Shown here: positions 1-9,949 of the stretch, in pieces
Layout: every line of letters starts with the position of its first letter
How positions within the stretch are numbered: position 1 is the first letter of the stretch
Assembly: GCA_902729315.2 (NCBI GenBank)
Contig: LR746272.1
Span: 4,250,037 to 4,314,036, forward strand
Reading direction: 5' to 3'
Origin: Spirodela intermedia
Taxonomy: Eukaryota; Streptophyta; Magnoliopsida; Alismatales; Araceae
Length of the DNA stretch: 64,000 nucleotides
Position numbers and translations under genes: made by a program
Notes under the pieces: model-generated
Told to the model about the DNA's origin: nothing
Seen by the model: only the letters and a program-made list of their open reading frames with translations
The model's database searches: none

Positions 1-478
1 TAATATTCATTGGTCAGGGTGTTTGCTTTGTGAATCAGATTTGTAGTTTCTTGCTCTGGAAGTTCGTGAATAACCAAACTTGGATGAGAAATGGATAATA
101 CGTTCGTTGCCAAGGATTGCTTGTGTAGTTTTTTTTCTCTGTTTTAGGTCGTTAGACATCACATTGCTGAGCTTGAGACTGTGACTTCTGGGCATTTTCT
201 TTTATCATCAACAATCCCCGGGCCCTCAGACGTTCTTGCACGTCAAGATATTTTTCTGCCATTATTTCGAACATCTCGAGCTTGTTCTACTGAACTCTGT
301 TACATGTTGTATCTTGATCTCTGCTATGAAAGGCTTTTTGATCTGTTGTTCGTCAATAATATATGCGTCTCTGCAATGAAGGGCTTATTTTTTTGTATAA
401 AAATCACCTGAGTCAAGATATTAACTCGGTGTGCAATAATAATAATAAGCTCTCCTGTCTTTCGACTGTTTTGCACAG
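1..478 (+). other. Intron and upstream flank of the ACINUS-like gene
   Basis: This stretch is T-rich, has no long open frame similar to a known protein, and ends in a good acceptor (TTGCACAG at 471-478). I read it as the intron before the first visible coding exon of the downstream gene. The N-terminal exons, including the expected SAP domain, would lie outside the window. Confidence 0.55.
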
Positions 479-1832
479 ACCAAGGCTCTCTCGGCACCGC
501 CGAGCCCATCAAGAGGCAGCGCCGCTGGAACTCAGAATCCATAAAGATCCCCGAACCGCAACCTTCTAACCAGACCTCTGTGGCTACTACTCCCAAGGAG
601 GCACTTCAGCCGACACCTAGACGTGCGTTGAACAGGACCATCTCAGGGCTTGATGGAGATTCTCCAAGGGAACGTGTTGGTGGGTTCCTGCCTTCTTCCC
701 ACTTTGATTTGATATCCGAGTTTTAACCCTAGTGTTGCTGTTCTAATACCCTTTTTTTCCTCTCTCTCTCTCTCTCCTTTGGCAGTGCCGCCATCGCAGA
801 AGACGGCGACGAATTCCCTTAGGATCGACCGTTTTCTGCGCCCTTTTACCCTGAAGGCTGTTCAGGAGTTGCTGGCGAAGACGGGGACGGTGTCCAGCTT
901 CTGGATGGACCACATCAAGACTCACTGCTATGTCACTGTATGCTCTTTTATCCTCGCCATTGCCTTTATTTATGGATGATACCTGCCCGTTGTTTGCTTC
1001 TCATCTGTGTCTGCAACGCTTTGGATCGCTGGAACATTGGTGGAAGATTGCTTCTCGGTCTGGTGAATGGAGTGTATTATTTATTATATATGTTAGTTCC
1101 TCATGGGAAGTTATCAGATCAGTTGAGGAGTGGAGTCTGCTGCCCATCTTGGGTAGTGTTCGTTGGCAGCTTCCTTGATTCAGAAAAAAAATATAGCATT
1201 TATCGCTTCTTTGATTGATCCAGGGCATCTACTTTTTTTTTTGGGAGGGGGGGGGGGGTTGGTCAACGGGGGGGCTGTTCTCCTGTTCTTCTTTGTTTTA
1301 TTGTCAGCTCATCCGGCAACATTCTGCGATTGATTCTCTGCAGTACTCATCAGTGGAGGAGGCTGTGGCTACAAGAAATGCCGTCTACAATCTCCAGTGG
1401 CCGCCCAACGGGGGCCGTCTTCTCGTCGCCGATTTCGTTGACCCTCAGGAAGTCAAATCCCACGTGGAAGCACCCCAGTCGCCGGCTCCCACAACCCCGG
1501 GTGCTGCCGCCACCGCCGTGCCGTCACCCATGGCCGTGGAGCGTCCTCCTGCGCTGCCCCTCCCCAACAGGCAGCAGCAGGCTCCGGCGGTGTCTCCAGT
1601 CAACCCTCCCCCGCCACCGGAAGCTTCGCAGACGCCGCCGGCGAGGGAGCAGCTCCCCCCTCCGCCACCACTCTCGCAGAAGAAGCAGCAAGATCAGCCT
1701 ATCCTCACCCTCGACGACCTCTTCAAGAAGACGCGGGCCTCGCCGCGTATCTACTACCTGCCTCTCTCCGAGGAGCAGGTCGCCGCCAAGGTGGCCGCTT
1801 CTCAGGGGAGAAGCACCGGGGCCCTTGTGTGA
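479..1832 (+). CDS. ACINUS: ACINUS-like RNA-binding protein, C-terminal part (RRM-like domain and RSB motif)
   Basis: Three coding exons are visible: 479-679, 786-937 and 1344-1832, giving about 279 residues up to a TGA at 1830-1832. The frame is continuous across both introns (donor GTGGGT after 679, acceptor TTGGCAG before 786, donor GTATGC after 937, acceptor CTGCAG before 1344). The product contains an RQRRWNSE segment, then the Acinus-type RRM (FLRPFTLKAVQELLAKTG, FWMDHIKTHCYV, RNAVYNLQWP, GGRLLVADFV). A long proline-rich linker follows, then an RSB-type motif (ILTLDDLFKKT, RIYYLPLSEEQVA). In this family the RSB motif and RRM bind SAP18 and RNPS1 in the ASAP complex, which acts on pre-mRNA splicing and exon-junction complexes in the nucleus. 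The N-terminus is cut by the window edge. It converges with the PPR gene, with stops about 560 bp apart. The family call is firm; the one-to-one Arabidopsis orthologue is inferred. Confidence 0.88.
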
Positions 1833-2391
1833 GGTCGGTCGGCCCTCTGAGCTTGGTGGCTGACTTTTGAGATGGGCTGTTGACTTTTTTTACTATTTTG
1901 ACTGAAATCTTCTGTGTGCAGGGGTGTCGGCGTTTGACTATGCGGAGCAGACGGGGATAGGGAGACTAGGGGAGCTGTGGCTGCCAAGAGCACGTTGGAC
2001 AATTTCTCTCATGTAGATCTGTTGAAATCTCTTTTGTACTCGGGGCCGGCCGTCTTCTGTATGGGGAAAAAAAAAAACGCTTTTTGATCTTGATCGTCTC
2101 GTCTTCGACCGCGGTGGCGGTTTCTCTGGGGTTTAACCTAAAGATGATGATGATGATGGTGATGATGGTGATGATGGTGACGATGATCTCTGGGCCCAGT
2201 GTTCTTCCCCGTTTGTTTCCGAGAACTGAGTTGAGCTTTTATCGATCTAATTTTTGAAGGTTTTTTATGAGCCGTCGTCTTCCCCAGTAGCCCACCCGAG
2301 AGAGAGAGAGCGAGAGAGAGAGAGATGGGTATAATTAGAAGGTGGGGTGGTGAAAATGGAAATTTTTAGGTACATTTTATTTCTTCTGGGG
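1833..2391. other. 3' UTRs and short intergenic space between two convergent genes
   Basis: This holds the presumed 3' UTRs of the ACINUS-like gene (+) and the PPR gene (-). A GAT/GGTGAT triplet-type microsatellite lies at about 2140-2187 and a GA run at about 2300-2326. No other coding signal was seen. The two transcripts may overlap here. Confidence 0.6.
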
Positions 2392-4254
2392 TCACCAGTA
2401 GTCGCCGCAGGAGCATTTGCCGTCCTTAAAGTGGTGGAACCGATTGAGGTCCCGCAGCAGAATCTCCCTGCCGAAGGCCGCGGAGATGAGCTTCGCCATG
2501 GCGTGGCAGTCCTTGCAGACCCGCAGGTTCTTCACTATCCGCAGCGTTGCCCCCGGCGGCGTGTTCAGCAGCCCGAACGCCATGGCCAGCTTCTCGCTGT
2601 GGCCCCTCAAGCTCGCCGCCTTCTCCTCCTCCGTCATCCCCTCATGCACCACCACCGCCGTCTCCGGCGCGTACCCCAGCTGCTCCGCCATCTCCTCCAC
2701 CATCCGCCGCAGCGCCGCAGCCTGAGGGTGCCTCCCGTCGCCGGAGAAGAACTCGTGCACGGCGCCGCCCACCTCGATGGCGCTGCAGCCGGGAGTCTTC
2801 CCCGCGCCCTTCTCCTTCATCATCTTCCTCACGGCGCGCGCCTCCTCCCACCGGCCGGCGGCGGCGCAGAGGTTGGAGAGGATCACGTAGTCGCCGCCGT
2901 GAGAGTCGTCGTGGTCGAGGATCCTCGCGAAGACCCGCTTACCCAGCTCGACATCGCCATGGCTGGCGCAGGCGCCGAGCAGGGTCCGCCAGAGCACCGG
3001 CGATGAGTTCTCGCCGGAGAGGTTGAGGATGAAGTCGTGGGCCTCCCGCAGGCGCCCGGCGCGGGCGAGGAGGTCCACCACGCAGCCGTAGTGCTTCGTC
3101 TCCGGCGAGACGGCGAAGTCCTCCATGGCGCGGAACAGTTGCAGGCCCTCGTCGACCTTGCCGGCGTGGCTGCAGGCGGAAAGGAGCCCGAGGAAGGTGA
3201 CGCCGTCGGGCCCGGCGGCGGCGCCGTCCTCTTCCCTCTGCGTCTGCATCTCGCGGAAGAAGGAGACGGCGAGGTCGGAGCGGCCGTGGAGGGCGCAGGC
3301 GATGATCATGGCGGACCAGACCTGCGTGTCCCTCTCCGGCATGGCCCGGAACACGGCGGCGGCGTCCTCGAGGCTGCCGCACTTGCCGTACATGTCGATC
3401 ACGGCGGTGGCGACCTTCACGGAGGAGGAAGAAGAGGAGAGGAAGCCCTGGTTCTGGGCGAAGCCATGGACCCATCTCCCGAGCTCGAGCGATCCGAGCA
3501 TGGCGCAGGAGGAGAGCACGCTGAGCACCGTCACCTCCGTGGGCTTCACTCCCTCCGCCTGCATTCGGCGGAAGAGTTGCAGAGCTTCACCGGGCAAGCT
3601 CCTCCTCGCGCAGGCCGTGATCATGGCGTTGTAGCACACCGCGCAGCTCCCACCGCCATCGCTCTGATCGAACAGGCGGCGCGCCGCCGGCAGGTCGCCG
3701 CAGTCGGCGTAGAGGTTGATGAGTGTGGGGAGCACGAAGGGGTCGCCATGGAAGCCGAGCTTGGCGGCGGCTCCGTGCAGCTGCTTCCCCTCCGGCAGGA
3801 GCTTGCCGGCGGCGCAGGCCTTGAGCAGAGACGGGAAGGTGTAGCCGTCGGGGGAGACGCCATGCTCGAGCATGAGGACGAAGATGCCGATGGCGAGGGA
3901 AGGCGTAGGCGTGCGGGCATAACCCCGGGTCATGGTGTTGAAGAGGAGGGGATCCTGCTGGGGAGGCATTCTATCGAACAGGTGGCGGGCATACGCCATG
4001 GAAAGGGAAGACGGGTGGAGGCAGCAGAAGGTGATGAGCTTGGTGAGCACGAGGGGGTCATCGTTGAGGCCGGATTTGACGGCGGCGGCGTGGACTTGGG
4101 AGAGGTCTCGCAGGGAGCGGCAACGGGGGAGAAGGGTCAACGGCGGCGGCGCGGCGGTGGGGAGGTTGCGGCGATTGGCGGCGGGGTTGTCTGGTCTCGC
4201 CGGAGAGGAGGAATTGAGGAGGGGATTAGCGGCAATGGCCGCCGCCGCCGCCAT
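2392..4254 (-). CDS. OTP85: DYW-type pentatricopeptide repeat protein, OTP85-like plastid RNA-editing factor
   Basis: Intact single-exon gene of 620 codons, stop TGA at 2392-2394. A serine/proline/arginine-rich N-terminus of about 35 residues could be an organelle transit peptide. PLS-type PPR motifs follow (HAAAVKSGL, YTFPSLLKACAAGKLLPEGKQLH, CYNAMITACARR, VTVLSVLSSCAMLGSLELGRW, VTFLGLLSACSHAGKVDEG), then E/E+ regions and a complete DYW deaminase domain. Its catalytic HSE is at about residues 552-554, CKDC at 580-583, the CSC zinc residues are near 614-616, and the terminal tripeptide is DYW. Segments such as CRSLRDLSQVHAAAVKSGL, DDSHGGDYVILSNL and VHEFFSGDG resemble Arabidopsis OTP85 (At2g02980), which is known to edit a site in plastid ndhD. 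Orthology is by remembered similarity, so the RNA target is inferred. The coding sequence is strikingly GC-rich, producing long spurious frames on the opposite strand. Confidence 0.9.
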   Translation of the reverse strand: MAAAAAIAANPLLNSSSPARPDNPAANRRNLPTAAPPPLTLLPRCRSLRDLSQVHAAAVKSGLNDDPLVLTKLITFCCLHPSSLSMAYARHLFDRMPPQQDPLLFNTMTRGYARTPTPSLAIGIFVLMLEHGVSPDGYTFPSLLKACAAGKLLPEGKQLHGAAAKLGFHGDPFVLPTLINLYADCGDLPAARRLFDQSDGGGSCAVCYNAMITACARRSLPGEALQLFRRMQAEGVKPTEVTVLSVLSSCAMLGSLELGRWVHGFAQNQGFLSSSSSSVKVATAVIDMYGKCGSLEDAAAVFRAMPERDTQVWSAMIIACALHGRSDLAVSFFREMQTQREEDGAAAGPDGVTFLGLLSACSHAGKVDEGLQLFRAMEDFAVSPETKHYGCVVDLLARAGRLREAHDFILNLSGENSSPVLWRTLLGACASHGDVELGKRVFARILDHDDSHGGDYVILSNLCAAAGRWEEARAVRKMMKEKGAGKTPGCSAIEVGGAVHEFFSGDGRHPQAAALRRMVEEMAEQLGYAPETAVVVHEGMTEEEKAASLRGHSEKLAMAFGLLNTPPGATLRIVKNLRVCKDCHAMAKLISAAFGREILLRDLNRFHHFKDGKCSCGDYW

Positions 4255-4367
4255 TGCCCACCTGCTTCCCTCCTCCCCATATCACTTCTTTTAAAAGATA
4301 ATACCAATTTTTTTCTCTCTAAAATGCCGCCTTCACGTTTGTAGCCCTCTTTTGTGGATAATTAACC

Positions 4368-4529
4368 ACCTGTCCTTGCAGAAAGGACCCTCTCTCGTTC
4401 TCTCTCTCTCTCTCTCCCTCATTCAGCCCTCGTAGCATCGTAGCAACATTTTCCTGCATCTTCCTTTATTTTCCTTTTTTTATTGCTAAATTAAAGGGTT
4501 TAATTTCAAAGGACCTGCTATGAGACAGA

Positions 4530-4567
<38 letters not shown>

Positions 4568-4720
4568 CCTCATTCAGCCATCTAGCATCGTAGCAACCTT
4601 TTCCTGCATCTTCCTTTATTTGTTTTTCTGCTGAATTAAAGGGTTTAATTTCATAGGACCTGCCATGAGAAAGAACCCTCTCTCTCTCTCTCTCTCTCTC
4701 TCTCCCATTCAAACGACAGA
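4368..4720. repeat. Tandem CT-rich module (about 144-bp unit, about 2.4 copies) upstream of the PPR gene
   Basis: Units begin near 4368, 4512 and 4656. Each carries an ACCTG..GA..ACCCTCTCTCT segment with a (CT)n tract. The first two also share CATTCAGCC, TAGCATCGTAGCAAC, TTTTCCTGCATCTTCC and AATTAAAGGGTTTAATTTCA. The third is partial. The (CT)n tract grows from a short run in unit 1 to long runs in units 2 (4533-4566) and 3 (4679-4704). On the PPR coding strand these are (GA)n tracts 130-450 bp upstream of its ATG, so they may lie in its promoter or 5' UTR. Confidence 0.8.
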
Positions 4721-5023
4721 AGGCCTGATTGTAAACAAATAACGTGGGCATGATGATATTCTCGGAAAGATGTGAGTGAAATTAATGACACATCTGACTG
4801 TAAGAACACGCGTGAAATTGACAGAAAAAGTAAATAAAATCTGATAATAAAAACACAAACATGGGCTCAACGGTGATTTTTGAAATAGAAGAACGAGATC
4901 ATTGACCTTTCCATGGATCACGCACAAAAAAAAAAGAAAAAAAAAAAGAAGAAGAAGAAGACAAGAGGAAACAACATACTGGTCCTGCTTTTTTTGGGAA
5001 GATCTTCCCATTGCTCTCCCTCT
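4721..5023. other. Intergenic region, PPR promoter flank and TXNDC9 3' UTR
   Basis: AT-rich, with an A/GAA-rich stretch at 4925-4962. It should contain the TXNDC9 3' UTR, since that gene's stop is at 5024. No gene was recognised. Confidence 0.45.
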
Positions 5024-7507
5024 TTAGTCTGAATCAGAACCCTCAGCCACCGAGGACCTCACGGTCCTGCTTCCACCGAAATGCCCGCCCTCATCATCAT
5101 CATCATCATCCCCCTCCCCCTTCTTTAAATTAAGTATGCCTGCCAGATATTGCCCGGATCTTAGATCCCATGTTCTTAGCACCACCAGAGCATGGAAGTC
5201 AAAAGGGGAACAAGCTCAAACCTTTCCGGATTAATATATTCTCCAATGACTTTGTTCCGAAATCATCTCTACTGCCCAGATCTTGAAAGCCCACCAGCCG
5301 ATCCACAGCAATGCCCTTTCTGAACATGAGTCAACGATTGGGAGACGATCAGTGAATAATGTATACAAGCTATTATAAGAAAGTTAACGAATTTAAGGGA
5401 GGAAAAAAAGAAGAAGATGCTACCTGAATAGAATGACACAGGGTAGGGTTTTGACAGCCAGCTTTGCCACAAAGAACGGCGCATTCTTCATCAAATAGAT
5501 GGAACAGATCAGCTTCACATTAAAAGAAGAGAAGAAATAATCTGGCGAGAAGATGTAGACTAACCTCAGCATCCAGCTTGATGAATTTTGCATCAACGAA
5601 CCGAGGTGCGAGAGCTTTCAGATGCTTATCCATGATCCTGTTCAGTTCGTCAAAATGGACTTGAGAAATCATAATTATTGATATTTATTTTTCTTACCCA
5701 AGACCTCGTTCAGGTTATTCACAGAGATTACACCGCACATTCAGAAAAAAAGAGTTGGATGTGGGATTACTTGCACCGGTAGAACTCTCGGTGGTAGAAA
5801 TGGCAAATGACTTTCTCACTTGCAGTCACTTCGCCCAGGAAGTCACCTTCTGTGATCTCCCTGTACTCTCCATGACCCTGCCTTTTCAAGGCTTCTCTCT
5901 TCTCTGCTTCTTTCTGTTGAAGAAGGAAGTCAACATGTACTATGTTGGTCAAATAAAAAAAAAGGAATCTGCACAAGAGTTGACTAAATTTCATTAATGA
6001 AGAGGACATCTCGAAGGAAGAGTAGATAGAAAGAAATGGAACCTTCAGGGCCGCGATTCTATCAGCGTGCAGCCTTTCCAGCTCAGGATCCTGAAATCTG
6101 AGCAGTCAGAAAAATAGAATCATGCAGGCAGACTGAGAAAAGGGTAACTACATGTAATTGCACTGAACCATGCCGAACTCACATCCATTAGTTCATCTAG
6201 GTCAACCTCCGGGTTGGGCTCACTGGATGACTGCATCTTCCCTTGAGCGACTAATTCCTGCGAAATCGAGCATACATTTACAAAAGGCAAGGCATATTAG
6301 AGCATTACTTACATACTTTTTCGAAGACAAAGTAAAATTTAAGGATTATTTCACCCAAATATATAGTGAGGAAGCACTGGTAACAGGAATCTTCGCACAC
6401 AGAAACCCGAAGTGTACAGAATTGAGAAATCTTTTCTGTAATCCTGGTGAGAAATGCTTAGAGAGATTCATCTAACTTGAGCAAAGCCAACTTGCATTTA
6501 CTGGCCGAAATTGCAGTAGGGGAGAGTCAGAATAATACAAAACGAAGGGCAAGTTGACTGGTTCAACCTTATTTCCACTTCATCCCTATGGTGGCCTGCG
6601 CCTGTGATGGTATAACCTCTTGTGAACTAGATCTAACTTTCTTGACTTCAACAGATGATACGGAAAGACATACTCCCGTTCTCAAGTTCTTCCAAAAGGT
6701 CCGTCAGCTTGAAAAAGCTATCGGGAGATCACCGTGGGAAACCCTTCCCTGGTAGCTCCACTGAATACAATCGCGTTTTTTTCCTAAAGATGATCATCCC
6801 TATCATGGACTTCAAAATCCCAAAGTGATCCATTTCTCGGAGAGCAAGTGTAGCATCTCGGATGCAATGAGTTGGATTATTCCCTTGCGGATAGAATGGT
6901 GGAAGAACAAACCAGGGGCTATTGCCCAGAGTATCCCATCAATTATTTGAACATCATGCAACGGCATTTTGAGATTAGCAAGTTCGCGTGTTACTTTTCT
7001 CCATCGTAAACTAGAACTTCAATGGAATGTTATCCCAAAAAAAAAAAAAAAAAACTCTCATATAGTGATATAATCTATTTCACGGAGAACCATCGAGGGG
7101 AAAACCATTTCCACCGAGAAGGACATCTGTTCCCACAGTGTGTGAAGATCTTCAAGAAGAAAACTGGCGACACATTTACCCGGACATATCCAGCAGGGGT
7201 AAACTGAATCGAGCAACTGCGTAATACCTCAAAAGAGTATTTGAATAAAAAAAAGGAAAACACCCTGAGCCATTGCCGCGAATCCCTAGACTAGCAGGTA
7301 TCCACCTATCACGGGATGGGGAGGGGAAAAAATAATCTAGGAAAATGCATTGTCGGCGAAATCAAGTGGCAAGAGAGCAAGCGACGATCATTCCAACGAG
7401 GAAACAGAAAAAAAACCCCGCACCTTCTGATAATCGCGGGCAGCCGCCGCCATCACGTTCCCGAAAGCCAACCCGGACATGGTCGATCGGAATGCATCGG
7501 GATCCAT
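5024..7507 (-). CDS. TXNDC9: Thioredoxin domain-containing protein 9 homologue (phosducin-like fold)
   Basis: Eight exons on the minus strand: 7424-7507, 6183-6257, 6043-6090, 5771-5913, 5565-5637, 5424-5485, 5222-5319 and 5024-5139, with GT..AG borders throughout. They total 699 nt (232 aa plus TAA). The protein begins MDPDAFRSTMSGLAFGNVMA. It then has a short acidic/helical region (DLDELMDDPELERLHADRI), a helix GHGEYREITEGDFLGEV, and a thioredoxin-like core (KVICHFYHREFYRCKIMDKH, DAKFIKLDAENAPFFV, KTLPCVILF, DRLVGFQDLG). An acidic tail ends SDSD. It closely resembles the Arabidopsis TXND9 protein (At2g18990). The CxxC redox site is reduced to a single Cys (FYRCK), as in phosducin-like relatives. 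Animal homologues bind the CCT/TRiC chaperonin and influence tubulin and actin folding; a similar cytosolic role here is inference. A run of six Asp codons (GAT, 5094-5111) in the last exon is a coding microsatellite. Confidence 0.92.
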
Positions 7508-8030
7508 CTCTCTCTAACCACGCACACTCGCCCGGCGATGGAAGGAGAAGGAAGAAATTCTCCGAGAATGGAAGGGAATGGAAGGGGGGAACCGTAGTCG
7601 CCAGAGAAAGATTCTCCTCACGCCTCAGTGGAAGGAGAGGGGCTCATTCGACCTAATCTCAACCGTCTAAAGCATCCTGGCCCCGGCTTGGCGTCTCTCA
7701 GATCTAATCGTGGCCGTCCAAAATATTCACGGCTGGTTCCGACGAGTGAGCCGGGCCGAGCTGCGTAGCCAAGCCTGCCCAGATACGTACTGGGCCGGAG
7801 CCTGGGCCGGGGCCCGGGCCCGGGCCCGGCCAGAGAGAGGCGCGAGAGAGAGAGGCTCCGGGCTTCCCTGGCCCACAGACAAGGAAGCGGGTGGGGCCAA
7901 GGTTTGAGCTTGTCCAGCCCACTGACGCCCCTGAACACAGCAACCATAACAACAATAATAGACAAAAAAAACAATAATAATCTGCCAAGCAAGAAGCAAA
8001 GTGGCCTTTAAGAGGACAGGTAGCTGGGTA
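7508..8030 (-). promoter_or_regulatory. TXNDC9 upstream region with clustered TGGGCC/GGCCCA motifs
   Basis: Upstream of the TXNDC9 start codon, the segment 7740-7925 is GC-rich. It contains several copies of TGGGCC or GGCCCA (for example 7791-7796, 7803-7808, 7870-7875) and a GGGCCC-type palindromic cluster around 7803-7830. Such motifs resemble plant site II elements, bound by TCP factors in promoters of housekeeping genes. No clear TATA box was seen. Promoter function is inferred from position and motif content. Confidence 0.45.
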
Positions 8031-8054
8031 CTAGATAGATAGAAAGATGGATAG

Positions 8055-8150
<96 letters not shown>
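8031..8150. repeat. Compound GATA/GA microsatellite
   Basis: A (GATA)n tract at about 8031-8073 passes into an uninterrupted (GA)n tract of about 38 dinucleotides ending near 8149. It sits where related LTR copies (21.87-21.89 and 22.05-22.06 kb) carry the short purine run AGAGAGGGAGAG, so it probably grew from LTR sequence. Confidence 0.95.
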
Positions 8151-8151
<1 letters not shown>

Positions 8152-9335
8152 CAAACAATGAAATATTCCAACATCAATGTGACATAAGATATAGGTAAGT
8201 ATGCACATAAAACATTGGGGTATGACTTGAAGACATTGGATGGAAAAATACGTTGACTTCTTATTGTCCACTTGGAGGATCTTATCAGCCAAACTAGGAA
8301 GAACATATTGATCCATGCAACAATTTGAATGAAAAAATATGAGAATATATGTGAGAAATGAGTTAAGACTTCAAGTTGAAACCTTAACCTTATGCAAGGC
8401 TTTTTGAGGTACCTCAAGGTTTTTAATTAAGGATTTTTCAGCCCATACAAGGTTCTCCAACACATTGGGCTCATGGCTTATTGGCTCGACCTACTGCTGA
8501 CAGCTTGTAGTCACCCTATGTTCCACATCTCTCAATTAAAACAGGTCATCCCTAGTAATTCTTAGAGCCCAATATGACCTCTATAGTTAGATGGGGATCT
8601 CTATAGGACCACAACCTAACCTAGGTACTTACGGTCCATCATCAACCCTCTAGACCTGAAGTATTGATCCAATGGTAAGATCTACCTTCTACGAAGGACA
8701 CCTAGAAGTCGGCATATCTCATCTTGTTGAGACCCTAGCCACCAGCTTTCACCCACATGAGAAAAGGTCTCCAATAATACGACCCAACAATCATAACGGT
8801 TGATTGGAGGGCCATGTCAGTCACCATGGCCTAGAACTGTCCTAGGAGCAGACATGTTTGGGCTGGCAAAACTGAAACAAAGCGATAAAGCACAATGATA
8901 GTTGGGATTGGGAGGAAAGATCTAATTCCTGACGGAAATTAGTTGGGATGTGGGAGGATAGAGGAAGGCCTTCAAGGGTGATGGAGTGAGGCATCAAAGC
9001 TTCTTCAATCTTCCATGGGGAAAAGGGAGAGTGGCTCTCTCAAATCAGCCAACCCAAGGGTTTTAGTGGGGTTTCTTCAAGCTATCTTCTGTTCCTCCCA
9101 ATTTTTCCTTATTCTCTCCCTTGTATCCTCATAGTCTCATTCAAAAGAGTCTTACCGTGTCTCCAATACTCTGTTTGCAGAGTTTACTAGAAGTTATGAT
9201 GACTTTCTTTACCAAGCTCTCATTTTCCCCTAGTTCAAATCCATATACCCATCAACATTTACTTAATTGCCATTAGTGATTGGGCCGTTCCTCTTCCTCT
9301 TATAGGAGTACATTTGGTTTAGAGGTCTAATAATA
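8151..9335 (-). mobile_element. Degenerate LTR-related repeat (left copy)
   Basis: 8152-8281 matches the subrepeats at 21892-22020 and 22064-22201. Shared blocks include AAATATTCCAACATC, GACATAAGAT.TAGGTAAGTATGC, TGACTTCTTA and TCCACTTGGAGGATC. 8283-8400 matches 21547-21655 (ACTAGGAAGAACA.ATTGAT, GAAACC.TAAC). 9252-9335 matches 21737-21840 (CATTTACTTAATTGC, CTCCTCTTCCTCTT, AGAGGTC). About 850 bp with no counterpart separates the last two parts. The order differs from the right-hand LTR: the LTR 3'-end module comes directly before the LTR start module. Strand is given as that of the related LTR with its primer-binding site. Confidence 0.65.
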
Positions 9336-9949
9336 TCATTTATCATGGTGAACATCTTGTTCCTAAGATGAAGATATCAAAAATGATGTTGGACCATTAC
9401 AATTGGTTCTCACATGTCCTCAAATTTGAGATAGTCCTTCAAGAAAATAAGAAATTTGGGGCTATCCAGATGCTGACATACATACATGACTTATTAGGGA
9501 GTGACTACCCAATTAAGATCACAATCATGCTAAGATGGGATGGGTTAGGCTTAATGGACATTGTCAAGAGCATTATTCAACTAAGAAACATAGAAGACAT
9601 TATGAATGATGTGGGTAGAGGGTAAGAGTAATCAATGGGCTATATACCCTCTCCACTTTATGATCTAATAAGGGCTGAAGTAGCATGACAAGAGCCTCAT
9701 TATTTAATTTTCTTGTCAAGGATTGCATGTGATATCATGAAAAACGTATATAGCAAATCACTTGCAAAAAACTCTACACCACACTGATGTTTGTCTATTT
9801 ATAATTTCATTTACGACAATATACTAGTTAAGTTATTTTTACCAAACCTAAGATAATGTCACACTTCTACAACAATATTCTACAACCACTAATTTGGTGG
9901 ACTAGTAGGATATTCTTGTTGTAGACAATTTTGAAGTGAGTCATATGAG
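9336..9949. other. AT-rich sequence, no recognised gene
   Basis: An 85-codon open frame (9368-9625, +) has no recognisable motif and lies between two retroelement repeats. I treat the region as element interior or unrelated intergenic DNA. Confidence 0.4.

Noticed and set aside
1215-1343. Upstream extension of the last ACINUS exon as coding
   Set aside because: It runs through a G/T-rich intron tract; similarity to the RRM begins only at the CTGCAG acceptor.
2347-3026. Other plus-strand frames over the PPR gene
   Set aside because: Arginine/proline-rich translations caused by the GC-rich antisense strand; no family features.
3037-4344. Plus-strand open frame of 435 codons opposite the PPR gene
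   Set aside because: It is the mirror of a GC-rich coding exon; its translation is low-complexity (G/E/H/A-rich), while the minus frame encodes a full PPR-DYW protein.
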